Assembly: GCF_026676115.1 (NCBI RefSeq)
Contig: NZ_JAPONB010000012.1
Location: forward strand, 29,346-93,345
Direction of reading: 5' to 3'
Length of the DNA stretch: 64,000 bases
Source of the DNA: Salinimicrobium sp. TH3
GTDB lineage: Bacteria; Bacteroidota; Bacteroidia; Flavobacteriales; Flavobacteriaceae
Numbering within the stretch: position 1 is the stretch's first letter; each line of letters begins with the position of its first letter. Made by a program: the position numbers and the translations under genes. The notes beneath the pieces were generated by a model. That model worked only from the letters and a program-made list of their open reading frames with translations, did no database searches and had not been told where the DNA came from. Below are positions 18,186 through 27,671 of the stretch, piece by piece.

Positions 18186-18214
18186 AAGATGAAGCTGAAC
18201 GCTTCATCTTTTTT
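18186..18214 (-). terminator. Terminator after the OFA-family transporter gene
   Basis: Stem GATGAAGC / GCTTCATC with a TGAAC loop, flanked by A-runs on the left and T-runs on the right (on the plus strand). On the minus strand this gives a U-rich tail, ending transcription of the transporter about 20 bp past its stop and insulating pflB. Confidence 0.85.
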
Positions 18215-18233
18215 ATGAATTAAATAGGAACAG

Positions 18234-19529
18234 TTAAGTTTTCACAACTTCCAATCCCGGGCTTACAGGTTGTGTCCTAATTTCGGTTCTTAGATTTTTT
18301 GCCTTTAGCTTCTTAATGTCTCTTTGAATAAGGAAAGAGAAGATCAACGCTACCACAAGAAGTCCCGCGAAGAAATACAATGTAACATTATAATTATCTG
18401 ATACCGTTCTGGTCCAGGCGGCGAACAATGGACCTGCCATCCCCGCTGCTGCCCAGGCTGTTAAAATATAGCCATGGATAGCTCCCAGTTGTTTTGTACC
18501 AAAAACATCCCCAATATATGCCGGGATAGTAGCAAAACCACCTCCGTAACAGGAAAGGATCAAAAATATGATACCCTGAAAAACAATTGGATTTGTTGCT
18601 GTTGGAAGGATAAAGAAAGCTACTACCTGGATGGCAAAGAAGATCGTGTACATTGCCGGTCTACCTATGTAATCTGAGAAACTTGCCCATCCTATACGAC
18701 CGGCACCGTTAAACAGCCCCATAATTCCTACCATGGTAGCCGCAGCGACCACAGTCATGCCTGCATATTCCTGTGCCATTGGCGAGGCAACCGAAATTAT
18801 TGCAATTCCGCAGGAAATATTGATAAAAAGCATAAGCCATAAATACCAGAAACGCTTTGTCTTTACTGCTTCATTAGCTGTTAACTGAGAGAGGTCCTGT
18901 TGTACCTTTTTCTTTCCCGAAGCTTCTGTAACATGAAAACCTTTTGGCACCCAGTCTTTAGGAGGAGGTGCAAGATAAAGGGATGAGAAAAAGATGATAA
19001 TAAAATAAAGACTTCCCATAATAAAGAAGGTATTGGCTATTCCTACTGCAGAAATAAGATAAACTATTACCGGACTACTAATAAGTGCGGCAAAACCAAA
19101 ACCCATAATGGCAAGACCAGTGGCAAGACCACGTTTATCTGGAAACCACTTTACCAGAGTAGATACCGGGGTAATGTACCCAAGACCAAGACCTATTCCT
19201 CCAAAAACCCCGTAGAAAAGATAGAGTAGGTAAATGGATTCAAGATAAATTGCAAGGCCAGAACCCGCTATTCCAATTCCGAAGAAAATTGCCGCCAGCA
19301 GTCCCGATTTTCGGGGACCTTTCTTTTCCAGGTAATGCCCCAGGAATGCAGCTGAGATCCCTAAAAAAAATATTGCGAGGCTAAAAGTAAATTGGGTATC
19401 GGCAAGTTCCCAGCCAAATTTTTGAATAAGGGGTTTGGTGAAAACGCTCCATGCATAAACAGAACCAATAGAAATGTGGATACCCACGGCAGATGCGGCT
19501 ATAAGCCATCTATTTTTAATTTTTCCCAT
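18234..19529 (-). CDS. OFA-family MFS transporter (oxalate/formate antiporter-like)
   Basis: A 431-residue protein with 12 predicted transmembrane helices. The OFA signature IHISIGSVYAWSVF in helix 1 and GLGLGYITPVSTLVKWFPDKRGLATGLA (about 115-142) are clear. Characterised OFA members exchange oxalate/formate or carry other monocarboxylates. Standing upstream of pflB with the same type of operator, it may move formate, pyruvate or lactate during anaerobic growth; this is inference from context. The C-terminal tail is basic. Confidence 0.88.
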   Translation of the reverse strand: MGKIKNRWLIAASAVGIHISIGSVYAWSVFTKPLIQKFGWELADTQFTFSLAIFFLGISAAFLGHYLEKKGPRKSGLLAAIFFGIGIAGSGLAIYLESIYLLYLFYGVFGGIGLGLGYITPVSTLVKWFPDKRGLATGLAIMGFGFAALISSPVIVYLISAVGIANTFFIMGSLYFIIIFFSSLYLAPPPKDWVPKGFHVTEASGKKKVQQDLSQLTANEAVKTKRFWYLWLMLFINISCGIAIISVASPMAQEYAGMTVVAAATMVGIMGLFNGAGRIGWASFSDYIGRPAMYTIFFAIQVVAFFILPTATNPIVFQGIIFLILSCYGGGFATIPAYIGDVFGTKQLGAIHGYILTAWAAAGMAGPLFAAWTRTVSDNYNVTLYFFAGLLVVALIFSFLIQRDIKKLKAKNLRTEIRTQPVSPGLEVVKT

Positions 19530-19563
19530 GAGAGAAATTTTTATAAGAAATTTAATAATTCAA

Positions 19564-19606
19564 CAAAATAATGACAGTCGCCCGTAAAAAAATATGACTG
19601 CGGTCA
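19564..19606 (-). promoter_or_regulatory. FNR/CRP-like operator plus -7 element upstream of the OFA transporter
   Basis: The plus strand has aatatgactgcggtcag at 19591-19607, with the core TGACTGCGGTCA at 19595-19606 having perfectly paired TGAC...GTCA arms. Flanks match those of the pflB and nrfH boxes. At the same 31-base offset, 19564-19571 reads TTATTTTG on the minus strand, one mismatch from TAnnTTTG. Predicted leader is about 30 nt before the ATG at 19529. Confidence 0.6.
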
Positions 19607-19707
19607 GCCCGGTACAAATGCTTAAGAATATCTGTTGAAATCAATTCCTTTCTACTCTTTTCAAGGAAAAACCTGTAAATTTACGGCCGCTAACCAAAAA
19701 CATTAAA

Positions 19708-20103
19708 ATGATAGGACAGGAAGAGTACAGGGAAGAAAAAACACCCGAATTATATTCAAAAACCCTCATCCTCATCTTTGCTATTCTTTTCTCCACGATC
19801 TTTGCAGCTGCCCTGTTTATCGTCAACCTAAGAATCTTAGGAAAGACAAAAGAGGCCTTTTGGGTATTGATCTTTGCTATTGTTTATCTTATTGCCACCG
19901 GTCTTGTGATGCAGGTATTTGGCCTTGCTCCCAGCATGACCATTATTGCCAATGTTATTGGAGCCGCTATTCTAAACGAGTTCTTCTGGAACAAATTCAT
20001 TGGCAGCGAATTCTCTTACAAAAAGAAAAGCTGGATCAAACCTACTTTAATTTCTGTAGGGATTGCCTTGCTATTCTTCCTGTTGGTGATGGGAAGTATG
20101 TAG
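19708..20103 (+). CDS. Hypothetical membrane protein, four helices
   Basis: A 131-residue protein with a charged N-terminus (residues 1-16) and hydrophobic segments near 20-42, 49-67, 72-88 and 109-129. A lysine-rich loop (YKKKSW) precedes the last helix. No family recognised with confidence. It is divergent from the OFA transporter and followed by a repeat-rich spacer. Codon use looks like the neighbours. Confidence 0.75.
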   Translation: MIGQEEYREEKTPELYSKTLILIFAILFSTIFAAALFIVNLRILGKTKEAFWVLIFAIVYLIATGLVMQVFGLAPSMTIIANVIGAAILNEFFWNKFIGSEFSYKKKSWIKPTLISVGIALLFFLLVMGSM

Positions 20104-20275
20104 ATTAGTGGCAGTGGGCAGTGGGCAGTGATCAGCAGGCAGAACAAACAAACACTTAACTCTCTTAGAAACCAATCAATTCCCGGTTCCCCCGGTGAAA
20201 ATGATAACAGGTTAACCATCATGAGATTTCTCGGTCGCGAAAAAGCTTCTTCGAAATGACATTTTCACAATCTTT
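20104..20275. repeat. Intergenic mosaic repeat spacer
   Basis: The 319-bp gap to the ccsBA-type gene holds a tandem-like stretch (GGCAGTGGGCAGTGGGCAG, 20108-20126) and, at about 20222-20272, an inverted copy of the recurrent element whose forward form begins AAAATGTCATTTCGAA and ends GCGACTGAGAAATCT (see 33704-33770). No coding frame is supported. Confidence 0.6.
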
Positions 20276-20375
20276 TCTTCGTGCTCTTATTTCTTAGATT
20301 ATTGGACTTAGGAAAAAACATTTTCAGAAAAAATCAAGATAGGCTCCAAATTTAAAATTTGAATGGGAGGCAAAA

Positions 20376-20404
20376 AGAAAAACCTCCCAAGGGAAGGTTT
20401 TTCT
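20376..20404 (-). terminator. Terminator after the ResB-CcsA fusion gene
   Basis: Stem AGAAAAACCT(-)CCC / GGGAAGGTTTTTCT with one bulged base and an AA loop. A-rich on the left and T-rich on the right, so it may act in both directions; on the minus strand it ends the cytochrome c assembly gene just past its stop. Confidence 0.75.
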
Positions 20405-20422
20405 TGTTTAAAATCAACTTAT

Positions 20423-23400
20423 CTATACTGCCAGCAGGTTTTTCTGTTCCTGCTTCGACATTCTTTTATAACGCACGATTGCTATAAAAGTAATAGCCAG
20501 TAATATTCCGGTCATCCAATAGATCCATCCAGGAATTGGAACAGGATCTCCCGAAGCATACGAATGTAAGCCGGACAGATAATAATTCACCCCGAACGAT
20601 GTCATAAGAATAGATGAAAATGCCCATAGACTGGCAATGTTGAGAACCAGAGAGTTTTTGAGTTTAGGAATAAGCCTTAGGTGCAGCACAAAGGCATAGA
20701 CCATAATTGAAATTAAAGCCCAGGTTTCCTTTGGATCCCATGCCCAGTAACGGCCCCAGCTCTCATTGGCCCATACCCCGCCCAAAAAGGTACCTACAGC
20801 AAGAAGAAATAGACCAATAGTGATCGACATCTCGTTTACCATGCTTAGCTCCTGCATGCTCTTCCACCATTTTGCCGAAGGTTTTAAAGGTTTGAATATT
20901 AAAAGAATTAAACTCAGCAGAGCCAGCAGGGCAGCAAGGGCAAGCGGTGCATATCCACTTACAATAACTGCTACATGTATCTTGAGCCAGTAAGAATGAA
21001 GGACAGGCATAAGATTAGTGATCTCGGGGTTCAGCCAGTCAAGGAAGGCAACGAAAAGTAAGGTTCCCGAAAAGAGGATTCCCAGAGGTACTGTAAAATG
21101 TGATTTTTTCTCAAAGACTAATCCGAAGAGGAGAATACACCAGGCCACAAAAACCAGCATTTCGAAACCATCGCTCCAGGGAGCGCGTCCCGCGATATAC
21201 CATCGCAATCCAAGGTGGATGGTAAAGAGTGCCAATCCTGCCCAGGCAACTGCAAGACCTGCAATCCAGGAATAGCGTAACCATTTTGGTTGTGAAAACA
21301 ACTTAATAATTGCCAGCACCAGCATTACCGCCCCAAGGATCCAAAATATTCCAAACAGCCTGTTTCCGAGATTTAGTTTATTATAAATAATTTCTGTCTG
21401 CAGCCTTTCTTCTCCGGGATGCACCTCTGCCCCGGCTTTTTCCTGAAACAGTTCTATATAAGACAGCACTTCGTTAGCCTCTGCATAGTTACCTGTAGCA
21501 ATACCTTTATTAAGTGCAGACAAATAAAGAGGGGTGATGCTTTTCACGAAGAGCGCATCCTCTTCATCAAATCCCATGTTATGTTGGTTAGCAGTAAACC
21601 AGGTATTGTTCTCATCCAACCGGTTTGGAAAGAGCTTTAAAAAGTCACCTCTTAAGATCGCATAGAAAATATTGAATCGCTCATCAACTTTCAAAAGTTC
21701 TTTATGCGCTTCGTTTCTTTCTGAAGGCTTGAGTCTGTTGGCTTCCTCTACCAATCCCTGCAGAAGGTAATTTCCATCGGGATCGATCAATTCCTGGAAA
21801 CTCACACTGCTCACCGGGGCGTGCCCTATAGCTTCAAATATGGCGGCTCCTTTCTTTTCATCAACCTTGATCAATGGCAAAGCACTAAATCTTCCCGGGT
21901 CCAGCTGCACGGCAAGTAAAAATTGTTCGGCGGTAAGTTCAATTTCTCCTCCGGGTTGATCAATACTAATAGTGGAGCGACCGCTTAATTTCCTGGTGAT
22001 CTCGTTGGCAAGAGTATTGAGAGGTTTCATACGCCCATCAAGATCCTGTACCACAAGATTGCCATACGCCTGAGCCTGGGAAAGCGGAACCACAGCCTCC
22101 CGTATATTGGGCACTTCATTGTGCCCATACATCTTCATCCCAATAAACAGAGAAAGCAGAAGGGCCAGAAAAGTAAGAGCGGTAGCCTTCGGAATTACAA
22201 ATTTAGGTACTGTCTCCATTCCCTCTTCCTTAAGGGATCCATTTTCTGAAACTTTGATCCCGCCGGGCATTTTTGGCCCCTTTTCATTTATGGTTTTGAT
22301 CCTGCGGTTGAGAATGCTGAACCTGCTACCCTTCACAAAAAAGGTAAAGAACATTCCAATGGTAAGCAGAGTATAAGATAAATAGGTGATGTAGGTACCG
22401 GGTCGATCCTGACTCACAGAAAGAACAGTCCCCATTTCATCTGTATCATAAGAGGCCTGGTAAAAACGGTAACCTTTATGGTCGAGAACATTATTCATAA
22501 AAACCCGGTATGGGAAACTGGCTTCCTCATCGATTACCTGCAGTTCACTGGCATAGCTGGAAGGACTTTGACTTCCCGGATACCGCTCCAGTTGAAATTC
22601 CCGGAGCTGTAAAGCAAAAGGTAAAGTCTCCTGGCGGGGACCATATGAAAGGGAATATTTTTTACCATCTGCAAAGAATACGTGTTTTTGCGGATCCCTT
22701 GTAACTATGGGAGTGTAGGTGCTTAATAATTCCTCTCCCCGGGCATTAGTTACCTTTAGCCTTAGCATTGTAGGCAGTTCTTTGGCAATTTCTTCATCTT
22801 CTTCAGCAAAATAAACCAGTTGCTTACCTTCATAAACCCCTTTTACAAGAAAAGCAGAGCTATCTGCCTGGTAAAGATTTCTTACCTGTAAGGGAGATAC
22901 CTCCCCGGCTTTTAACACACCCATTGCCTGGGTTGTCATCTCCACCACATGCATATTCCTGTCACTTGTGATCATCCATTTTCCATCTTCCTTAAAAACC
23001 TTTATGTTTCCTGTTCCCTCTTTGGAAGTAGACAATTTCATTTTCCCAAACGGGAGATCTTCTCCTACTGGAAGGAGATGATCTTCACGATCTGCCCCAA
23101 AGGCCATTGCAATATCAACAAGAGTATCTTTTCCCGGCAGGTATTCTCCCCGGGCTCCTTCAACATACCTGTCAAGGGAGACCGTAAAAATCTTCTCATT
23201 TATATTTACGACCACTTCCTGGGGCTTAAATTCATAAGAGCTTATCTCAAGCGGCTTTTCAAACCGTAAGTTTCCTTCTCCTACCCCTTCTTCACTGAGC
23301 TGCAAAAATTTATCTGCCGAATAGTAAGTGTTTTTCGTCTCTCCTTCCCTAATATGAATAATCCCTTCATTGCTGAAGTACCTCGTAACTCCGGCTCCTA

Positions 23401-23665
23401 AAATCATAAGCACAAAAGCAATATGAAAAAGACCCAAGGGCCAGCGCTTTTGAGTGAACAATTTGTACTTCCCAATATGAGCTACAAAATTGACTGCCAG
23501 CCACACCATTATCACTTCAAACCACCATGCCTCGTAAACCAACTCCCTGGCAACGGCTGTGCCGTGATCATTTTCAATAAAAGTGGCAACTGCCATTGCT
23601 CCTGCAAAGGCAACTATGAGTAAAAAAGACACTTTAGTGGACAATAAGATTCTTCCTAATTTCAT
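20423..23665 (-). CDS. ccsA: Cytochrome c biogenesis protein, ResB-CcsA fusion (CcsBA)
   Basis: A 1080-residue system II heme handling and cytochrome c synthetase. The N-terminal ResB-like half has helices near residues 10-30, 50-65 and 75-95 and a large periplasmic domain. A second helix pair lies near 430-510. The C-terminal CcsA half carries the tryptophan-rich WWD heme motif ESWGRYWAWDPKETWAL near residues 970-985 with conserved His residues in neighbouring helices. The ATG at 23665 is preferred over an upstream in-frame TTG. It follows nrfHA and would mature their nine hemes. Confidence 0.95.
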   Translation of the reverse strand: MKLGRILLSTKVSFLLIVAFAGAMAVATFIENDHGTAVARELVYEAWWFEVIMVWLAVNFVAHIGKYKLFTQKRWPLGLFHIAFVLMILGAGVTRYFSNEGIIHIREGETKNTYYSADKFLQLSEEGVGEGNLRFEKPLEISSYEFKPQEVVVNINEKIFTVSLDRYVEGARGEYLPGKDTLVDIAMAFGADREDHLLPVGEDLPFGKMKLSTSKEGTGNIKVFKEDGKWMITSDRNMHVVEMTTQAMGVLKAGEVSPLQVRNLYQADSSAFLVKGVYEGKQLVYFAEEDEEIAKELPTMLRLKVTNARGEELLSTYTPIVTRDPQKHVFFADGKKYSLSYGPRQETLPFALQLREFQLERYPGSQSPSSYASELQVIDEEASFPYRVFMNNVLDHKGYRFYQASYDTDEMGTVLSVSQDRPGTYITYLSYTLLTIGMFFTFFVKGSRFSILNRRIKTINEKGPKMPGGIKVSENGSLKEEGMETVPKFVIPKATALTFLALLLSLFIGMKMYGHNEVPNIREAVVPLSQAQAYGNLVVQDLDGRMKPLNTLANEITRKLSGRSTISIDQPGGEIELTAEQFLLAVQLDPGRFSALPLIKVDEKKGAAIFEAIGHAPVSSVSFQELIDPDGNYLLQGLVEEANRLKPSERNEAHKELLKVDERFNIFYAILRGDFLKLFPNRLDENNTWFTANQHNMGFDEEDALFVKSITPLYLSALNKGIATGNYAEANEVLSYIELFQEKAGAEVHPGEERLQTEIIYNKLNLGNRLFGIFWILGAVMLVLAIIKLFSQPKWLRYSWIAGLAVAWAGLALFTIHLGLRWYIAGRAPWSDGFEMLVFVAWCILLFGLVFEKKSHFTVPLGILFSGTLLFVAFLDWLNPEITNLMPVLHSYWLKIHVAVIVSGYAPLALAALLALLSLILLIFKPLKPSAKWWKSMQELSMVNEMSITIGLFLLAVGTFLGGVWANESWGRYWAWDPKETWALISIMVYAFVLHLRLIPKLKNSLVLNIASLWAFSSILMTSFGVNYYLSGLHSYASGDPVPIPGWIYWMTGILLAITFIAIVRYKRMSKQEQKNLLAV

Positions 23666-23728
23666 TTTGATCAATTTAACCTTGACACCTCTGGCAGCAG
23701 TACTGCCCCCAATTTTTTATATAAAAAA

Positions 23729-23771
23729 GGCCAGCCTGAAAATTCCGGTAACTGTTATTTTCAGGCCGGCC
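23729..23771 (-). terminator. Terminator-like hairpin between nrfA and the ccsBA-type gene
   Basis: Inverted repeat GGCCaGCCTGAAAAT / ATTTTCAGGCcGGCC (one mismatch) with a 13-nt loop, just past the nrfA stop. On the minus strand a T-rich tract (CTTTTTTATATAAAAAA) follows. It would set nrfHA apart from, or lower expression of, the downstream assembly gene. Confidence 0.75.
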
Positions 23772-23791
23772 GGCAACTACAAACTTTCTAA

Positions 23792-25288
23792 TTATCTACT
23801 GCTCACTTTTTTAACTGAAAGGGTTCTTGCTTCCCTTTCCTTACCTTCTTTAATCCAGTGAGGAATTACTTCTTCGAGAAACTTTTCTTTTGTTTCAAGT
23901 TCTTCAGGCATATCAAGGCCAATATATTTTTGCAGCACGTCCTTATCATTCAAATCGGGCATTTCCACTGGTTCAATTTGCCCTAATTCGGCTAAAAGAC
24001 GGGTAAGGGCGATACGGGCTTCCTGAACTTTACCGGTAGCTGAAGTTACTATCCTGCTGGTTTCAAGCGGCGCATGGAAAGCTGCTCCATGAGAGGCTAC
24101 AGAAAAGTCCCAGCGCCATTGAGCGTGTCTTATTTTAAGCAGAATATCTTCCATTTGAGCTTCTGTAGCTCCAAGCTCCCAGGCTTTTTTTGCTTCGATA
24201 TGGGCCTGTGCAAGCTGCTTTTGTAAATACCCGGTGCCTTCTTTGATCTTACGTTGACGCTCATAAACATCGTTCACTAAATCTTCTTTTTTCTCCCTGT
24301 GACACACAAAGCAGGAATTTTCAACATTAGAGAGAGGAGAACCTATATGGTGATCTGTGAATTTTTGTCCGCCTTCGGTTTTATATGGCATGTGACAATC
24401 TGCACATGATACACCCCTTTTAGCATGAACACCCATGGAGAAGATTTCATAATCGGGGTGCTGCGCCTTGATCATAGGTGTTTTACTTAATGGATGCACC
24501 CAGTCTGCAAAATCGATATTATCGTAATATTCTTCCATGGCTTCTACGGTTAAACCACCTTCCCAGGGAAATTTAAGGTAAGCCGCGCCTTCCTTACCGG
24601 GTAAGTCCTTTGCAAAATAATACTCCACATGGCACTGGGCACAAACCAGGGAACGCATTTCCTGGTGGGACACATCACTTATATTTTTATTCATGGCCTC
24701 AAAAGCCTCAACAAGAGCCGGACGGGTAATTGTGAGGTTCATGGTTTCGCTGTCATGGCAGTCTGCACAACCTATAGGGTTGATCATTTCACTTCCAAAA
24801 TCAGATAATTTATGGCTGTAGAACTCGGTCACTCCTATTTCATCCATAAGCCGTGGCACATCTGTACTCTTACAAGTCCAACAGGTGCTGGGCATAGGCC
24901 CTTCTCCCTTTTCCCAGGGGGAGCCAATTCTTGCAGTAGCTCTAATATCGGTCAGGGCATGGGCGTGACCTCTTGGCTGGTTGTAATCCTTACTAAAACC
25001 ATATCCTGCCCACAAGATCACCAATTCGGGTTGGGCATCGAGAACATCGGCAAAACCGCTGGTACTGTAAAGTCCTTTAAATGTCGTGTCGGCAGTTTTT
25101 TTATAGGATTGGTATTGTCTCGGGTAGTTAAGACCCCAAACAGAATCCCTTGGCTCTATCCCTTCTATTTCTACCTTAGGCTGATAGGCAAAGCGGGCTT
25201 CGGCTCGCCGGTCCATGATCGTATAGGCCAGCAGCGCCAGCAGAAATACAGCTATTACGGTTACTATAAAAATGATCCAGTTTTTCAT
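23792..25288 (-). CDS. nrfA: Ammonia-forming cytochrome c nitrite reductase, catalytic subunit
   Basis: A 498-residue pentaheme enzyme reducing nitrite to ammonium in the periplasm. Heme 1 uses the diagnostic CxxCK site (Cys136, Cys139, Lys140). Four CxxCH sites follow at 174-178, 216-220, 295-299 and 326-330. The N-terminus has a signal anchor (residues 3-23). It lies 42 bp downstream of nrfH, in the same transcription unit, preceded by an FNR-like box. Length is typical of the family. Confidence 0.97.
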   Translation of the reverse strand: MKNWIIFIVTVIAVFLLALLAYTIMDRRAEARFAYQPKVEIEGIEPRDSVWGLNYPRQYQSYKKTADTTFKGLYSTSGFADVLDAQPELVILWAGYGFSKDYNQPRGHAHALTDIRATARIGSPWEKGEGPMPSTCWTCKSTDVPRLMDEIGVTEFYSHKLSDFGSEMINPIGCADCHDSETMNLTITRPALVEAFEAMNKNISDVSHQEMRSLVCAQCHVEYYFAKDLPGKEGAAYLKFPWEGGLTVEAMEEYYDNIDFADWVHPLSKTPMIKAQHPDYEIFSMGVHAKRGVSCADCHMPYKTEGGQKFTDHHIGSPLSNVENSCFVCHREKKEDLVNDVYERQRKIKEGTGYLQKQLAQAHIEAKKAWELGATEAQMEDILLKIRHAQWRWDFSVASHGAAFHAPLETSRIVTSATGKVQEARIALTRLLAELGQIEPVEMPDLNDKDVLQKYIGLDMPEELETKEKFLEEVIPHWIKEGKEREARTLSVKKVSSR

Positions 25289-25330
25289 AATTCTATGGTT
25301 AGTATCAGGTTGTGCAGACTTTTATTGTTT

Positions 25331-25993
25331 TTATGGATTTGTTGGTCGAACTGTGGAAACAGTATCTATTTCTTTGTCTTCGGCTATATAATCCTTTAAC
25401 CAGGATGGAATCACATCCCGGTCTTCGGGCACATGCATTTCAACAGGTTCTATCTGGTATCCCACGGCCGAAAGGCTTTTAACCCTGCCGTGAGGTACTT
25501 CCCGGTGGCATTCCCAGCAGGTGCGGTCTGTTCTGTGCACCTCATGGTCCACTACGGTTGCCGCAAGTTTAGGATCTGTGATACGGGCATCATGGCAGCG
25601 AATACAGTTGTTCTGTATTACTTCAACAGATGGCTCCCGCGCCTTAATCACTTCAGGTTCTGCCCGTAAAGTAAAAATGGTGGAATGATAAAGCCCATCC
25701 ATTGCTTTAAAGTAATATGAATTGAAAACATTATCCTGGGGCACGTGGCAATCGTTACAACTTGCTACCTCCCTATGAGAGCTTTTGTTCCAGGTGAGGT
25801 ACTGTGGCGTCATGACGTGACAATTAATACAGGCTTTAGGATCATCGGAGAGATAAGAAGTAGCGTTGCTGAGTTTTAAAACGTAAAATCCAAGACCCAG
25901 AAATGCCCCCATTGATATCGCCGCAGCAAGCCCCCATTTTTTGGGAGGCAGAAGACGACGGAAAAAGGACTTCTTTTTGGAAGGCTTTGTCAT
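25331..25993 (-). CDS. nrfH: Cytochrome c nitrite reductase small subunit
   Basis: A 220-residue NapC/NirT-family tetraheme quinol oxidase that anchors NrfA and feeds it electrons from menaquinol. After a basic N-terminus and one transmembrane helix (about 20-42) come four CxxCH sites: 55-59 (CINCHVM, with the Met typical of NrfH heme 1), 79-83, 130-134 and 159-163. A C-terminal tail of about 50 residues (ending TVRPTNP) extends beyond the heme domain. First gene of the nrfHA unit. Confidence 0.96.
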   Translation of the reverse strand: MTKPSKKKSFFRRLLPPKKWGLAAAISMGAFLGLGFYVLKLSNATSYLSDDPKACINCHVMTPQYLTWNKSSHREVASCNDCHVPQDNVFNSYYFKAMDGLYHSTIFTLRAEPEVIKAREPSVEVIQNNCIRCHDARITDPKLAATVVDHEVHRTDRTCWECHREVPHGRVKSLSAVGYQIEPVEMHVPEDRDVIPSWLKDYIAEDKEIDTVSTVRPTNP

Positions 25994-26011
25994 AACCTAC
26001 TATTTGTGGTG

Positions 26012-26055
26012 TAAAAATACTTTCCCGATGCTTTTTAAAATATGACAATTATCAG
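26012..26055 (-). promoter_or_regulatory. FNR/CRP-like operator plus -7 element upstream of nrfHA
   Basis: The plus strand has aatatgacaattatcag at 26039-26055, identical over 17 bases to the pflB box; core palindrome 26043-26054. At 26012-26019 the minus strand reads TATTTTTA (TAnnTTTG with one mismatch), exactly 31 bases from the box as in the other two units. The leader to the ATG at 25993 would be about 12-14 nt. Confidence 0.68.
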
Positions 26056-26138
26056 ATTGAATTGAAAATCCTGAGAAATTGGAAGTTATTTTTAGAAAAT
26101 TCCTGAGAATAACGGGCGCTCAATTTCTTTGAAGTAGC

Positions 26139-27665
26139 TTATCCCTTCAGGACCCTGTCATCTCCCCGTTGAATTGGAAATAAAATGATGACAGCGAGAA
26201 ATAAAAGATAGAGAAGGCTTAAATAAGCAAACCATTTCATAGCCACAGGAAAAAGAGAGGCCGGTTCAAAATAGGCAGCAGTTATAGCATAAAGCAGCAG
26301 CCCGGCAAGTCCCAGAAAGATCAGCAGGCAAAAACTTCTTCTCCATGCCTGCTGTGGAGAAAAGGGTGCAAAATGTCTTTTTTGGGACCCCAAATCCTCA
26401 AAAACCTGCCAGGTTTTCCAAAGCCACAGGAATAACAAGAGTCCGAAAAAGAACCAGATGGCCTTTGCAGCGATCACTAATTTCCCCATGCCAATAGCTC
26501 CATATCCTTCAAAGCTGCCCCATTCATTGAGGATAGCTGCAAAAAAAGGCCAACTCCTCTGGCTGTTGGAAAAAATTACCAGGCCGTTTCCATCTTCGGG
26601 AACTGCATAGAATTGGGTCATCCATCCGGTTCCCTGTCCGCCGTGGGAGACGGCCCTTTTCCCTTCTGGAAGCTGATCAATGAAGTGACCAAATCCGTAG
26701 TACTCGAAAGCAACTCCATACAAACCCGCGATGTACACCCGGGGAGTATACATACTTTGGATCGATTCTTTGGAAAGCACGCGGCTGCTTCGAGGATCCC
26801 CCGGAAAACCTGCAATTACGAATTGCATCACATCATCCAGCGTGGCAAACAAACCTCCTGCAGCTTTGTCGGGATAGACATATACGGGAATGGGATCTCC
26901 GGATGAATCGTACCCGTTTGCAACCGGCGGACTGAATGTCGAATCCCATTCAAAACTGCTTTTTTGCATCCCCAAGGGAAGCAGGACCTCCTGTTCCATG
27001 AATTGAGAAAAGCTTCTTTGTTTAACCTCTTCGATCAAGAGTTCCAACAGAATAAAACCAGTGTTGGAATAGGAAAATTCTTTGCCGGGCTCTTCCTGCA
27101 GGACAGCATCTTTTGAAAGCAATTCATGCAGGGAAGGCTTTTCTGAAGTTGGGGAATATCTTATACCAATCGTTCCCAGGGGCATCCCCGCCTGCTGACT
27201 CAACAGCAATCTTGTTGTCACCTGCTCTTCGTCATAAGGAGACGGCGGAAATTTCCAGGTTTTGAGATATTTCACAACGGGTGTATCCAGGTGGATCTTA
27301 CCCTCTTCTACCAGTTTCATGACGCCCCAGGCGGATACAGATTTGGAGATGGATTCCATCCTGCAATAGGTATCGGTAGTCATCCTGCGACCCGCCTCCA
27401 CATCGGCAGCCCCATAAGCATTTTTCCAGACCGGTCTTCCGTCAGAGATCATACCTATCACCACTCCCGGGATTTTGTACGCTTCCATTAAGCGAGGGAT
27501 CTCCTGGTCTAAAAAGGCTATAAATTCTTCAGAAGTATTTGTTGAGGCCGCTTTCTGCTGAAAAGTAAAAACAGGAGCGAGCCAATAAGTAATCCCTACC
27601 GAAATTAATAACAACATAAGAAACCGGTAAATGCCCTTCTTTTTCGAATTCTCAAATCCCCACAT
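26139..27665 (-). CDS. Serine hydrolase (beta-lactamase family) with C-terminal membrane domain
   Basis: A 508-residue protein. An N-terminal transmembrane segment (about 13-32) precedes a class C beta-lactamase/DD-peptidase-like domain with SxxK = SISK (residues 105-108), YSN (YSNTGFI, about 205) and HGGQGTG as the third motif. The C-terminal 130 residues hold three hydrophobic helices. Such proteins are usually envelope peptidases or esterases of unknown substrate. The ATG at 27665 is preferred over an in-frame TTG two codons upstream. Single gene after nrfHA, in a different unit. Confidence 0.87.
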   Translation of the reverse strand: MWGFENSKKKGIYRFLMLLLISVGITYWLAPVFTFQQKAASTNTSEEFIAFLDQEIPRLMEAYKIPGVVIGMISDGRPVWKNAYGAADVEAGRRMTTDTYCRMESISKSVSAWGVMKLVEEGKIHLDTPVVKYLKTWKFPPSPYDEEQVTTRLLLSQQAGMPLGTIGIRYSPTSEKPSLHELLSKDAVLQEEPGKEFSYSNTGFILLELLIEEVKQRSFSQFMEQEVLLPLGMQKSSFEWDSTFSPPVANGYDSSGDPIPVYVYPDKAAGGLFATLDDVMQFVIAGFPGDPRSSRVLSKESIQSMYTPRVYIAGLYGVAFEYYGFGHFIDQLPEGKRAVSHGGQGTGWMTQFYAVPEDGNGLVIFSNSQRSWPFFAAILNEWGSFEGYGAIGMGKLVIAAKAIWFFFGLLLFLWLWKTWQVFEDLGSQKRHFAPFSPQQAWRRSFCLLIFLGLAGLLLYAITAAYFEPASLFPVAMKWFAYLSLLYLLFLAVIILFPIQRGDDRVLKG

Positions 27666-27671
27666 CTTCAA

